Below, in pieces: positions 34,468-44,885 of a stretch of 64,000 bases of DNA (within the stretch, counting starts at the first letter, position 1; every line of letters starts with the position of its first letter). Below the pieces are notes generated by a model. The model was not told where the DNA came from. It did no database searches and was given only the letters and a program-made list of their open reading frames with translations. The position numbers and the translations under genes are program-made. The stretch spans positions 68,544,220 through 68,608,219 of the forward strand of contig OY282609.1 of NCBI GenBank assembly GCA_958298945.1, in the 5' to 3' direction. The DNA is from Atherix ibis (Eukaryota > Arthropoda > Insecta > Diptera > Athericidae).

Positions 34468-34866
34468 ATGAGTAGACAGAAAAAGTAATCAGACTGCAAC
34501 AATTTTATTTTATTTTTTTATAGTACATCAATATTATCCCCCTCACAGTAATTCTCTTGGGCAGCTATGCATCATTGGATACACTGTTTCTACTCTTCTT
34601 AGCAGTGATCGAAGATCTTAACTAGAATCACATTTAGTTCCTCTGCTATAGAATTTTAAAAATGACACCCTGTTTAAGGTTTTTGGATCTTCGGGAACAA
34701 ACAAAAGTTACACGAACTTGGATCAGTTGAACGGATTCTCGTTGTTGATGGAATATGGCCAAATAACAGATGGTGAAGCATCCAATTTTCATCTGCCAAG
34801 AAGAACCATTGTTTTGAGAATCTCAAGGACTTCTCAATAAAAATGTGCTCTTATAAAAAAAACCTT
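34468..34866 (-). pseudogene. Old mariner-like transposase fossil (C-terminal end)
   Basis: Reading the minus strand, RSTDPSSCNFCLFPKIQK aligns with the SPDLAPCDFFLFPKIK-type third catalytic motif of mariner relatives, with asparagine in place of the aspartate. It is followed, through stops, by NSIAEELNVILVKIFDHC, KQCIQ and IAAQENYCEGDNIDVL, the usual ending of a mariner-type transposase. Just beyond the stop, AAAAGTAATCAGACTG on + (about 34480) may be an end repeat. Many stops and small indels indicate age. Element E is inserted beside or within it at 34867, so the upstream part may be displaced or gone. Confidence 0.55.
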
Positions 34867-34867
34867 A

Positions 34868-35975
34868 CCAGGTGTATAAGCTTAAATCCGCTGTTTTTTA
34901 GTCAAAAGAACAATTTTTTTTCATAGAAAGCAAAAGCAAATTTATTCAAAGTAATTGGCCTCCCTAGCTTCACATTTTTCCCATCTCTCGGGCAATTTGT
35001 GATTACCACGCCAAAAATATTCCTTCTCTTTCGAGGCAAACCACTCATCAAGCCATTTTCGGACATCTTCGTAAGAATCGAAGTGCTGTTCAGTGAGCGC
35101 GTGGCCCATTGACGAAACCAGGTGGTAGTCGGACGGGGTCAGGTCTGGTGAATAAGCGTGGTTGGGTAGCACCTCCCAGTTGAGTGTCTCCAAGTAGTTT
35201 CGGACCATTTTTGACGTGTGCGATGGTGCGTTGTTGTGGAGGAAAATCAGCTTGTCATGTCTTTGTTGATAATCCGGCATTTTTTCACGCAGAGCACGGT
35301 GCAATTTGATCAGTTGTTGGTGGTAGCGGTGGGCATTGACAGTTTCACCAGGTTTCAACCTGCCGGAATCAACCCACGATTTCTTGTGTTTAGGATTCTC
35401 GAAATATATGCACTTTATTTGTCTAGCGAGCAAGATTTCGCATCTGTTTTAGCGTCGCTCCATCTGCCTATCGTTCAAATCATGCGGTACCCATTTTCCG
35501 AATTTTTCAATCTTCCCCATGTCACGCAGACGCATGGAAATGGCTGGTTGAGTAACACCCAATTGCTCCGCAAAAGAGCCTGCAATTGATGGTCCTCAAC
35601 CTTCCTAGGTCAATTTTCACTTTTCTTGTCCCACAAGTCAAAATTGCCGTCTTTGAACCGACGAAACAAATCTCGACACGTTGTTTCCGATAAAGCACTG
35701 TCATCATAGGCCTTCACAAACATTCGATACGATTCGGCAGCCGACTTCTTCAAATTGAAGCAGAAAAGCAGAGCTTCCCGCATATACTCTTTTTCTGGCG
35801 CAAAACTAAACCAAAGGAAAAATGTATGTTGTTGTACGAAATTGCTGACAATGTGCACTGATTAATGTTGACAGATGTTAAACTCATAAAAAAAAGTATG
35901 GCGTGCCCATGGTAGCTTAATGCGCTCACTGACGCCATCTATGACCAAGCAGCGGATTTAAGCTTATACACCTGG
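34868..35975 (-). mobile_element. Mos1-like mariner, copy E (internally deleted)
   Basis: 1,108 bp on the minus strand with near-perfect terminal repeats CCAGGTGTATAAGCTTAAAT. TA flanks both ends (34866-34867, 35976-35977). The ends resemble those of Mos1 (CCAGGTGTACAAGTA), so mauritiana subfamily. It is shorter than sister copy F because of a larger internal deletion. Confidence 0.95.
34942..35813 (-). pseudogene. Mos1-like transposase, deleted and mutated (copy E)
   Basis: N-terminal part APEKEYMREALLFCFNLKK and DLFRRFKDGNFDLWDKK in one frame; the family start codon is changed (WFSFAPEKE in place of MSSFxPEKE). Frameshifts follow near 35620 and 35440. Then comes a frame with FENPKHKKSWVDSG joined directly to RLKPGETVNAHRYHQQLIKL, which skips the WWDQ region present in copy F. 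The second catalytic motif reads FLHNNAPSHT, asparagine replacing aspartate. The third, SPDLTPSDYH, is intact. The C-terminal WLDEWFASKEKEYFWRGNHK and LPERWEKCEAREANYFE match Mos1-type proteins. Inactive. Confidence 0.93.
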
Positions 35976-35977
35976 TA

Positions 35978-36280
35978 TTTAAAATTAACCTATTTAAAAA
36001 TAAAAACCTTCAACGGCTCCACATTTTCACCAGTTTTCGATGTTGAACCCTGGACAAGGTTTGTCTTCTACTTGGCCCTCTAAAAATGCTTTATGTTACC
36101 GAACATTTTTTTTTTGTAAGGACTGGATCCAATAAGCTCCTTGTAACATAAGATGTGGTTCCAATAGGCAATTTTTCGTTACGCACTACAACACAGTTTC
36201 ACCAGACGCAGTGGGACTAAAGCATAAGCTTTGTGAAGTATATAACTCCGCAGTGTTACTAAAACACTCGCATTACTTTT
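35978..36280. other. Spacer between E and the 36.3 kb fossil
   Basis: Moderately AT-rich. Minus-strand remnants here may be the 3' end of the 36.3 kb transposase fossil, but I cannot align them to anything. Confidence 0.4.
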
Positions 36281-36490
36281 TAGCCACATTTTGTATTGTG
36301 CTTCAGCTGCTGAATTGTTAGTGGTTTGTTCATGTAGATCTGTCCTTTAGAGTAGCCCCAACAAAAAGGCAGGCCGGTACCGTTAAATCTGTGTAACGCG
36401 GAGGCCAAGCTTTAACTGGTTTTTTTTTAATAAATCGGAGACGGAAAAGCTCTCGAACAATTTCCATTGCAGTCCTTAGGGAAGGTTCAG
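36281..36490 (-). pseudogene. Tc1/mariner (DD41D-like) transposase fossil
   Basis: Minus-strand reading gives TAMEIVRELFRLRFI, then WPPRYTDLTVPACL, then after a frame change WGYSKGQIYMNKPLTIQQLK HNTK. The order matches the region around the third catalytic residue in the element G type of protein, whose relatives read NWPPRSCDLTPLDYFLWG and then a K-x-YV-NNP-TIQELK-like stretch. The catalytic aspartate position is lost. A perfect short inverted repeat (CATGGAGGC / GCCTCCATG) lies 3'-distal near 36567-36592. No ends were found. An old relic, distinct from E and F. Confidence 0.5.
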
Positions 36491-37651
36491 AATTTTCGGG
36501 TGCAAACAATTCTGTATTTGGATACGGTATACCGCCCCGGAGTCGGCTTGTAGATGTTTATCCATCATGGAGGCATACAGCCTCCATGACTTCTACATTA
36601 TGCCATACAATCTCCATGATTAAATTCTTTATAATCTGCAGAAGAAAAAAATACAGGAATTCAAAACGCAAAAGTTATAAATTTTCAAAAACAGTCATTC
36701 CAAGTGAGCCTGCTCTGTAGTCAAATATTTTTATAAGAATTATTTTAATTGAATTTTTTTTTACAATTTTTATTTTGTTATTTTTCCCAAAGTGCAGATG
36801 AAGTAAATCAGAGCAAAACAATTCAGCAACTTCTATACACAAGATGAACGTAATAAAATGCAGATAGATAAACGTGATTTATAAATAATATCTGACGTTA
36901 ATAAATTTCGAAAAAGATGAAGGGTCTCTAACTGCAGCTCTTTTCACTGTTACAATGTTTAAGTTAATATTAAATCAAATCTCTTAGTTAGACCATCTTC
37001 TAAGTACCTTATTCCCTACCTTTTGAGGATAGCGGTAACGATTTTACCTGTACTGATTTTCTAACTATAGTGCGGCTAAAGTGACTGCCACCAGTTATGA
37101 TATTTTGCATAAATATTCGTGCAAAAATAAATATAAAATAAACAAATAATTCAAGAAATGGGTATAAAAACTAAAGAAAAAAAACAACTGAAGCCTACGT
37201 ACATTATGGGTGTTCTAAGCTTTTCTCCAAGTATTTTATATTATAAACAATTTTCGCAAAATAGTAAAATATTAGGTAACGAGCATAAAATGTTGTAAAA
37301 ATTTATTGAAAATCTGCATTAATATTTTGTATCCACTTTAAGTGATAATTTCAATTTTATTCTCAAAATTTTTAATTGGTTATAAATTACAGTTTCTTTA
37401 CACCTTCAATTTATTCAATTTTTTTTCTTTTCTTGTTTAAGAAGAAACAATTAGAACTTTGGACATTCTCTGAATATTGAGCTCTGAAATTTTCCAAAAA
37501 TTAGTTTATTTAATAAATTTTTTATATATGTATATAGCTTCCGGACTACAAAAAGAGTCCCCCAAACTTTTCGAGATGGCACAGAAAATGACTTATACAG
37601 ATTTGATAAAAGTGCTTTGATTATAATTTTTTATGGACTTTTTTTACTTAG
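36491..37651. other. Intergenic, nothing recognised
   Basis: AT-rich sequence up to element F. It contains the inverted repeat CATGGAGGC...GCCTCCATG near 36570. No gene seen. Confidence 0.5.
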
Positions 37652-38865
37652 CAGGGGTATAAGCTTAAATCCGCTGTTTGGTCATACGTGTAGATTTAGT
37701 GAATAAGCGTATTCAGCCATACTTTTTTTTTATGAGTTTGACATCTGTCAACATTAATCAGTGCACATTGTCAGCAATTTCGTAGAACAAAATACATTTT
37801 TCCTTTGGGAATCATGTCTAGTTTCCTGCCAGAAAAAGAGCATGTGCGCAAAGCTCTGCTTTTCTCCTTCACTCTGAAGAAATCGGCTGCCGAATCGCAT
37901 CGAATGCTTATGGAGACCTATGGTAACAGTGCTTTATCGGAAACAACGTCTCGAGATTTGTTTCGTCGGTTCAAAGACGGCAATTTTGACTTGTGGGACA
38001 AGAAGCGTGAAAATCGGTCTAGGAAAGTTGAGGACCATCAATCGCAGGTTCTTTTGGACGAAGACGATACTCAATCACAAAAAATGCTCGCTGAGTTACT
38101 TAACTAGTCATTTCCATGTGTCTGCGTGCCATTGGGAAGATTGAAAAGATCGGAAAATGGGTGCCGCATGAATTGAACGATAGGCAAATGGAGCGACGCC
38201 AAAACACATGTGAAATCTTGCTCGCCAGACAAAAAAGAAAGTCGTTCCTGCATCAGATTATGACAGGCGATGAAAAGTGGATATATTTCGAGAATCCTAA
38301 ACGTAAGAAATCGTGGGTTGATCCCGGCCAACCATCAACAACTTCCCCAAGATCAAATCGCTTCGGACGGAAGACAATACTGTGCGTTTGGTGGGATCAG
38401 CAGGTTGAAACCTGGTGAAACTGTCAATGCCCACCGTTACCACCAACAACTGATCAAATTGCACCGTGCTCTACCATATGACAAGCTGATTTTCCTCCAC
38501 GACAACGCACCATCGCACACGTCAAAAATGGTCCGAAACTACTTGGAGACACTCAACTGGGAGTGCTACCCCAACCCCGCCTATTCACCAGACCTAGCCC
38601 CTTCCGACTACCACCTGTTTTCGTAGATGGGCCACGCGCTCGCTGATTCTTACGAAGACGTCCGAAAATGGCTTGATGAGTGGTTTGCCCCGAAAGAGAA
38701 GGTTTTTTTTTTGGCGTGGTATCCACAAATTGGCCGAGAGATAGGAAAAATGTGTAGCTAGCGAGGGCAAGTACTTTGAATAAATTTGTTTTTGCTTTCT
38801 ATGAAAAAAAACGTGTTTTTATATAAGCTTAAAAAAAACCAGCGGATTTAAGCTTATACACCTGG
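37652..38865 (+). mobile_element. Mos1-like mariner, copy F
   Basis: 1,214 bp on +, inverted relative to copy E. The left end is GCAGGGGTATAAGCTTAAAT and the right end is the inverse of CCAGGTGTATAAGCTTAAAT. TA lies at 37650-37651 and 38866-38867. The outermost bases of the left end have decayed. Confidence 0.95.
37814..38783 (+). pseudogene. Mos1-like transposase, frameshifted (copy F)
   Basis: Starts at ATG 37814 (MSSFLPEKEHVRKALLFSF). Frame 1 runs to about 38107 through HTH-region residues (SETTSRDLFRRFKDGNFD, LLDEDDTQSQKML). Frame 2 gives IGKIEKIGKWVPHELNDRQ, MTGDEKWIYFENPKRKKSW and TILCVWWDQQ. Frame 3 gives RLKPGETVNAHRYHQQLIKL, FLHDNAPSHTSKMVRNYL and SPDLAPSDYHLF, then stops and further indels to the natural end at 38783. 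All three catalytic aspartates are present, the last two 34 residues apart. Between WWDQ and LKPGETVN it lacks the YYELL-type segment, a deletion shared with copy E. It is inactive because of at least three frame breaks. Confidence 0.94.
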
Positions 38866-38867
38866 TA

Positions 38868-41800
38868 CATTTGGTTTAAATGGTTTTTGTCTGCTTGCAT
38901 TGTCTTGAAGCTTTTCTTAGTAGACAAAATAATTTATATAATCAATAAACTGATTTTATAAATTATAATATTTATCTACTACAGTAAAATTTATTTTTCT
39001 ATTTACTATATTATAAATGTAAGTACAGAAACAACAACAAAAAAAAAACATTTTCTATCAGCATTATTATAAAAAGTAAATTTCCTTATGTGGCCTACGC
39101 GTGAAAAACTTCTTACTTTTATAGATATCCAGGTGCATAATTATAATAATGTACACGTTTAATCTATCTATTAAAAATATTTATGTTCACACGTGCATTT
39201 ATAGACCAACTAGTTTAGGCAGTAACCTAAACGTACACTACACACCAGAAGCATATTCATCAAAAGTTATAAATGAATAAAAACTTAGTAAACCACATTT
39301 AAATTGATATTAACATTAATAGAAATGACAAACTAAGAATAAAATATAAATTTAAGTTCAATTCGTATTTAGTTTATTTCAGTTTCGATCGGTTTTAGTG
39401 ACACCAGTAGTAGTGGCAAGTGTTGTACAATTTTTAATGTTTTACAATTATTACATGCTGATGGCTAATCATAAATATTGACTGATTTTTGTGTTCAAAC
39501 ATTTTGCGATGCAATAAATACGATTTACTATAGTCATTTCATCTCATTTAATGTTATAAATGTTCGTTCGACTATTATTGCTTTTTCGTATATGATTTTT
39601 CAATAGTACGAATGGTAAGTGGTGTTATTAGTCGAAACACTTTAAGCGTCTAGATCCAGTTTTTCTTAGATCCATAGCGAACAATGTACCAATATACCAT
39701 GATATCTGCTAGAAGCAATATTGGTTAGACAAAAGTTAGTCAAAACAACTCTAAACTTTTATTTTGCCTATTTCATGTCTAGAATCAATAAAAACACAGC
39801 TACTTGTATGTATACGTTTGTATGGTGAATGTCCATACTTTTAAAAGTGAGTCAATTTTATGTGAATTAAAATAGGACCAGTTTTTTATCCTTTAATATC
39901 ACACTTAAAGTTTAGGGTGACAGCTTCAAAAACCATAAAGAGTAACAAATTCATGATAAAAAGACAACAACAAAAATATCCAATTTGGATTAAATGTGCT
40001 CTATGATCGTATTGAATATCCTTTGTAAGCCATTTTGGTGTTCGAATAAGCAGAAAGAAAAATATCCAAGACAATACACTTATTCAATGCAAATTTTACA
40101 CTTGCGCCAATTTTGGCTAAAAGTCTTTTGGTTAAATCAGCAATATTAACATGCAATTTACACAATATCAACTTGGGGATAAGTTTTAATATCTTAAGAT
40201 AAATATATCTTACATAATATAATAGAATGGAATAAATATAAAAAATTCAGAAAAATTTATACCCTGTGCATATACAAAAGCCATACGAAATGATTAATTT
40301 AAGTATTTAAACACGATTTTACTTAATCTTATACTATTTTTTTTTTATTCGGTAACTAAAATTAATAAAACCAAAATCGCAACGAATAACGCAATCTCCA
40401 GACAAGATGGTAGTTCAATGTACGTTAAAAAAGAATTATACTTGTTCAATGTGTCTCTTTTATAGAATTAATAAAATTTTAATAAATTTTTTTCATATAT
40501 TGAATTTTGATATTTTTTATAAAATAAAATTTCAAGAGAAAAGTGGAAAGTTTTTCGGAGTTTTACCTTGGAAAACAATAAGCAACGACCCAAGTATGTT
40601 ATATGAGTCATTTTAGAGACTGATTCGCGATCGGATAAATCCAGTTTTTATAAATATTTCCGTAATACGAACTATATGATTTTATAGTTTTCTAGGTTGT
40701 ATAATATTGTTTAGTTGAAGTGTCTAGCAACATTTATAATATATGCAATTTTCTAATGTATTACTTTTTGCTTAAATCTGAGAATCTCACTAACTTTATA
40801 GTTTACAAAATTGTATTCCGGTTTATGTCGAAAAATTAGCAAGTGGCGCCAGTAAATTTGAAGAAGGTGTTCACCTTTTCTGTATCTTATAAGACTCCCT
40901 TGATGCTTCCGGAACAGATTTTCAAAAATTATTTTGAATACTATAAATCGAAATTTTTATAATCGAAAATAATGTTTTATTACAATTACATAGTTTTTAT
41001 ATATTTTTTTTTTATATATTTGAAAATTGTATAAAATATGAGGCACGAAACTATTCTGTCGAATAACAAATCCATCAAAAATTAAACAAATTCAAGTCAA
41101 GGAAAAACGTAGCTACTTACCAAAAATCCACAAAATTTCTATCAAGCTTACCAAAAAAAAAAAAAAAATCCTCTAATCGAATTTAGCAATAGCTTAAGGC
41201 CACAACAGCAGTATGGATATAATAAAAGATGGATTGTGAGGGCGATGAATGATGCAGCAACATAATTAGATATATTTTTGTATACAGTAAGATACCTTTC
41301 ACAGTAATAAGAAAAAAAAACGGCTAAAAAAGAAAAGTGACCGAAATACGTTGCAACAAAAATTAAATTACGGCTTTGGATTGTCAAATTTAGTACCTCT
41401 TAATTGAATTCGAATAATGGGTAATAGTGAAAACGATGCTATTAATAACCTCGAGAAAATATTCGATCCGATCGGAGTGAACAAATTACGCAGCTTTTAT
41501 GTAGTCGAATAAAATGGTATGGTATAAATGAAGAGTAATTTTTTATATTCCGCACTATTTTGCCTGTTTGGAGTACAGGTATTTAAGTAAAGCCGCACCG
41601 AAAAATTTGGTCCAAGATCGAACGATCGATCGATCAACACAATTACCATTTGACCCACCTTTCCTATGATTTTGTTCGATCAAACAAAATTTGAGAGCTT
41701 CTTACGCTGGATTTTCATGTTTCGCGAAAAAGCTTACTTCGATAAGAGGAGCAAAGATGTTTCAATGCAACCAAATAGTTTTGTGCACACACCCACTAAA

Positions 41801-42505
41801 AATTTGACAATTATAATTGTTCACTCTTTGCTCATGTTGTGCAAAATATTGTGACATTGACATGTCTTCTGGGTTACAGATAATGAAAAGTTGAAAATAT
41901 AGATGAAAACTCTAAATGAAATGACCAACAATTAATTTATTCAAGGCTCCTCGTAACGCAAAGCTTTCGATGACATCAAAAAATGTAGGAGTTCATTTAA
42001 AATGGCAAGATATTAAATGATCTTGTCTATGATACACGTTTGATATTATCTCAATTTTTTTCGTGATTTTATTGCACATTTTTATTAAAATTTTCGGTAG
42101 TTAATTATTGTATTTAGTAACCTAAAAATTCAACAACAAAAAATTGTCATGCAAAACATTTGATTTTATTAAAACAAATAAAAATATTTCATGTTAGAAT
42201 ATTTTTAAGTATATTTAGCATACTACGATTTTTTTCATTTTTTTTTTATGAAAATATATTAAGAGCGGGCAAGCTTTTAAATTTAAATAATAAAATTTTC
42301 GGTCCCTACTATTGATATGAATGTGGTTTCTTTAAAGAACAATTTACTTAAAGACCAGAGATTACAAAATTTCATCTTTTAAAAATGCATCAGTAAATAA
42401 ATAGCTCTTACGTTAGATATAGTAGAATATATTGCATTGTATCCAGGAGCCACCACATGGAAATGGAAGTAGGAATTTGGCACCCACACACAATATTTTT
42501 TATGG
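38868..42505. other. AT-rich intergenic stretch
   Basis: About 3.6 kb with only short unrecognised frames (62-79 aa) and long A/T runs. I see no transposon ends, RNA genes or exons that I can support. Confidence 0.55.
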
Positions 42506-44885
42506 TAAAAATTTGTCAGTGAAAACTTGTCAGTAAAAATTTTCTGTAAAAATATTCTGTAAAAAAATTTTCTTTACAAATTTTCTGTAAAAATTTTCTG
42601 TAACAATTTTCTGTAAAAATTTTCAGTAAAAATTTTCAGTAAAAATTTTCTGTAAAAATTTTCAGTAAAAATTTTCAGTAAAAATTTTCAGTAAAAATTT
42701 TCAGTAAAAATTTTCAGTAAAAATTTTCAGTAAAAATTTTCAGTAAAAATTTTCAGTAAAAATTTTCAGTAAAAATTTTCAGTAAAAATTTTCAGTAAAA
42801 ATTTTCAGTAAAAATTTTCAGTAAAAATTTTCAGTAAAAATTTTCAGTAAAAATTTTCAGTAAAAATTTTCAGTAAAAATTTTCAGTAAAAATTTTCAGT
42901 AAAAATTTTCAGTAAAAATTTTCAGTAAAAATTTTCAGTAAAAATTTTCAGTAAAAATTTTCAGTAAAAATTTTCAGTAAAAATTTTCAGTAAAAATTTT
43001 CAGTAAAAATTTTCAGTAAAAATTTTCAGTAAAAATTTTCAGTAAAAATTTTCAGTAAAAATTTTCAGTAAAAATTTTCAGTAAAAATTTTCAGTAAAAA
43101 TTTTCAGTAAAAATTTTCAGTAAAAATTTTCAGTAAAAATTTTCAGTAAAAATTTTCAGTAAAAATTTTCAGTAAAAATTTTCAGTAAAAATTTTCAGTA
43201 AAAATTTTCAGTAAAAATTTTCAGTAAAAATTTTCAGTAAAAATTTTCAGTAAAAATTTTCAGTAAAAATTTTCAGTAAAAATTTTCAGTAAAAATTTTC
43301 AGTAAAAATTTTCAGTAAAAATTTTCAGTAAAAATTTTCGGTAAAAATTTTCAGTAAAAATTTTCAGTAAAAATTTTCAGTAAAAATTTTCGGTAAAAAT
43401 TTTCAGTAAAAATTTTCAGTAAAAATTTTCAGTAAAAATTTTCGGTAAAAATTTTCGGTAAAAATTTTCAGTAAAAATTTTCAGTAAAAATTTTCAGTAA
43501 AAATTTTCAGTAAAAATTTTCAGTAAAAATTTTCAGTAAAAATTTTCAGTAAAAATTTTCAGTAAAAATTTTCAGTAAAAATTTTCAGTAAAAATTTTCA
43601 GTAAAAATTTTCAGTAAAAATTTTCAGTAAAAATTTTCAGTAAAAATTTTCAGTAAAAATTTTCAGTAAAAATTTTCAGTAAAAATTTTCAGTAAAAATT
43701 TTCAGTAAAAATTTTCAGTAAAAATTTTCAGTAAAAATTTTCAGTAAAAATTTTCAGTAAAATTTTCTTTTATAATTTTCAGTAAATATTGTCAATAAAA
43801 ATGTTAAAAACAACTTTCTGTAAAAATTTTCAGTAAAAAATGTCTGTAATAATTTTCAGTAAAAATTTGCTGTAATCATTTTAAAAAATTTGCTGAATTA
43901 ATTTTCAGTAAAAATTTTCAGTAAAAATTTTCAGTAAAAATTTTCAGTAAAAATTTTCAGTAAAAATTTTCAGTAAAAATTTTCAGTAAAAATTTTCAGT
44001 AAAAATTTTCAGTAAAAATTTTCAGTAAAAATTTTCAGTAAAAATTTTCAGTAAAAATTTTCAGTAAAAATTTTCAGTAAAAATTTTCGGTAAAAATTTT
44101 CAGTAAAAATTTTCAGTAAAAATTTTCAATAAAAATTTTCGGTAAAAATTTTCAGTAAAAATTTTCAGTAAAAATTTTCAGTAAAAATTTTCGGTAAAAA
44201 TTTTCGGTAAAAATTTTCAGTAAAAATTTTCAGTAAAAATTTTCAGTAAAAATTTTCAGTAAAAATTTTCAGTAAAAATTTTCAGTAAAAATTTTCAGTA
44301 AAAATTTTCAGTAAAAATTTTCAGTAAAAATTTTCAGTAAAAATTTTCAGTAAAAATTTTCAGTAAAAATTTTCAGTAAAAATTTTCAGTAAAAATTTTC
44401 AGTAAAAATTTTCAGTAAAAATTTTCAGTAAAAATTTTCAGTAAAAATTTTCAGTAAAAATTTTCAGTAAAAATTTTCAGTAAAAATTTTCAGTAAAAAT
44501 TTTCAGTAAAAATTTTCAGTAAAAATTTTCAGTAAAAATTTTCAGTAAAAATTTTCAGTAAAAATTTTCAGTAAAATTTTCTTTTATAATTTTCAGTAAA
44601 TATTGTCAATAAAAATGTTAAAAACAACTTTCTGTAAAAATTTTCAGTAAAAAATGTCTGTAATAATTTTCAGTAAAAATTTGCTGTAATCATTTTAAAA
44701 AATTTGCTGAATTAATTTTCAGTAAAAATTTACAGTAAAAATTTTCTGTAAAAATTTTCTGTAAAATTTTTCAGTAAAAGTTTTCAGTAAAAATTTGCTG
44801 TAATAGTTTTCAAAAATTTGCTGTATTAATTTTTAGTAAATATTGTTAAAAGTTTTTTATAAAAATTTTTTGCTATTTCTGTATA
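42506..44885 (+). repeat. Satellite array 3 (GTAAAAATTTTCA, 13 bp)
   Basis: About 2.4 kb of head-to-tail GTAAAAATTTTCA, which differs from the array 2 unit by one base (G to A at position 4). Two very homogeneous blocks (about 42618-43757 and 43905-44573) alternate with a diverged 150-bp block that contains CTTTTATAATTTTCAG and TTAAAAACAACTTTCTG. The flanks (42506-42610, 44715-44885) are degenerate. Stops in all frames; non-coding. Confidence 0.97.
43339..44715 (+). repeat. Higher-order duplication within array 3
   Basis: CGGTAAAAATTTT variants form the same spacing pattern twice: 43339, 43391, 43443, 43456 and 44088, 44140, 44192, 44205 (intervals 52, 52, 13 both times). The AATTTTCTTT block recurs at 43761 and 44575. 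Offsets are 749 bp for the pattern and 814 bp for the block. The difference of 65 bp is five 13-bp units. Confidence 0.96.

Noticed and set aside
34269..34680. MITE with ACAGGGTGGGTCAA ends
   Set aside because: The only candidate partner (ACACCCTGTTTA near 34662) lies inside the transposase fossil and matches too few bases.
42506..44885. Telomeric or centromeric repeat
   Set aside because: The 13-bp A/T unit is not a telomere word, and nothing links an array of 2.4 kb to a centromere.
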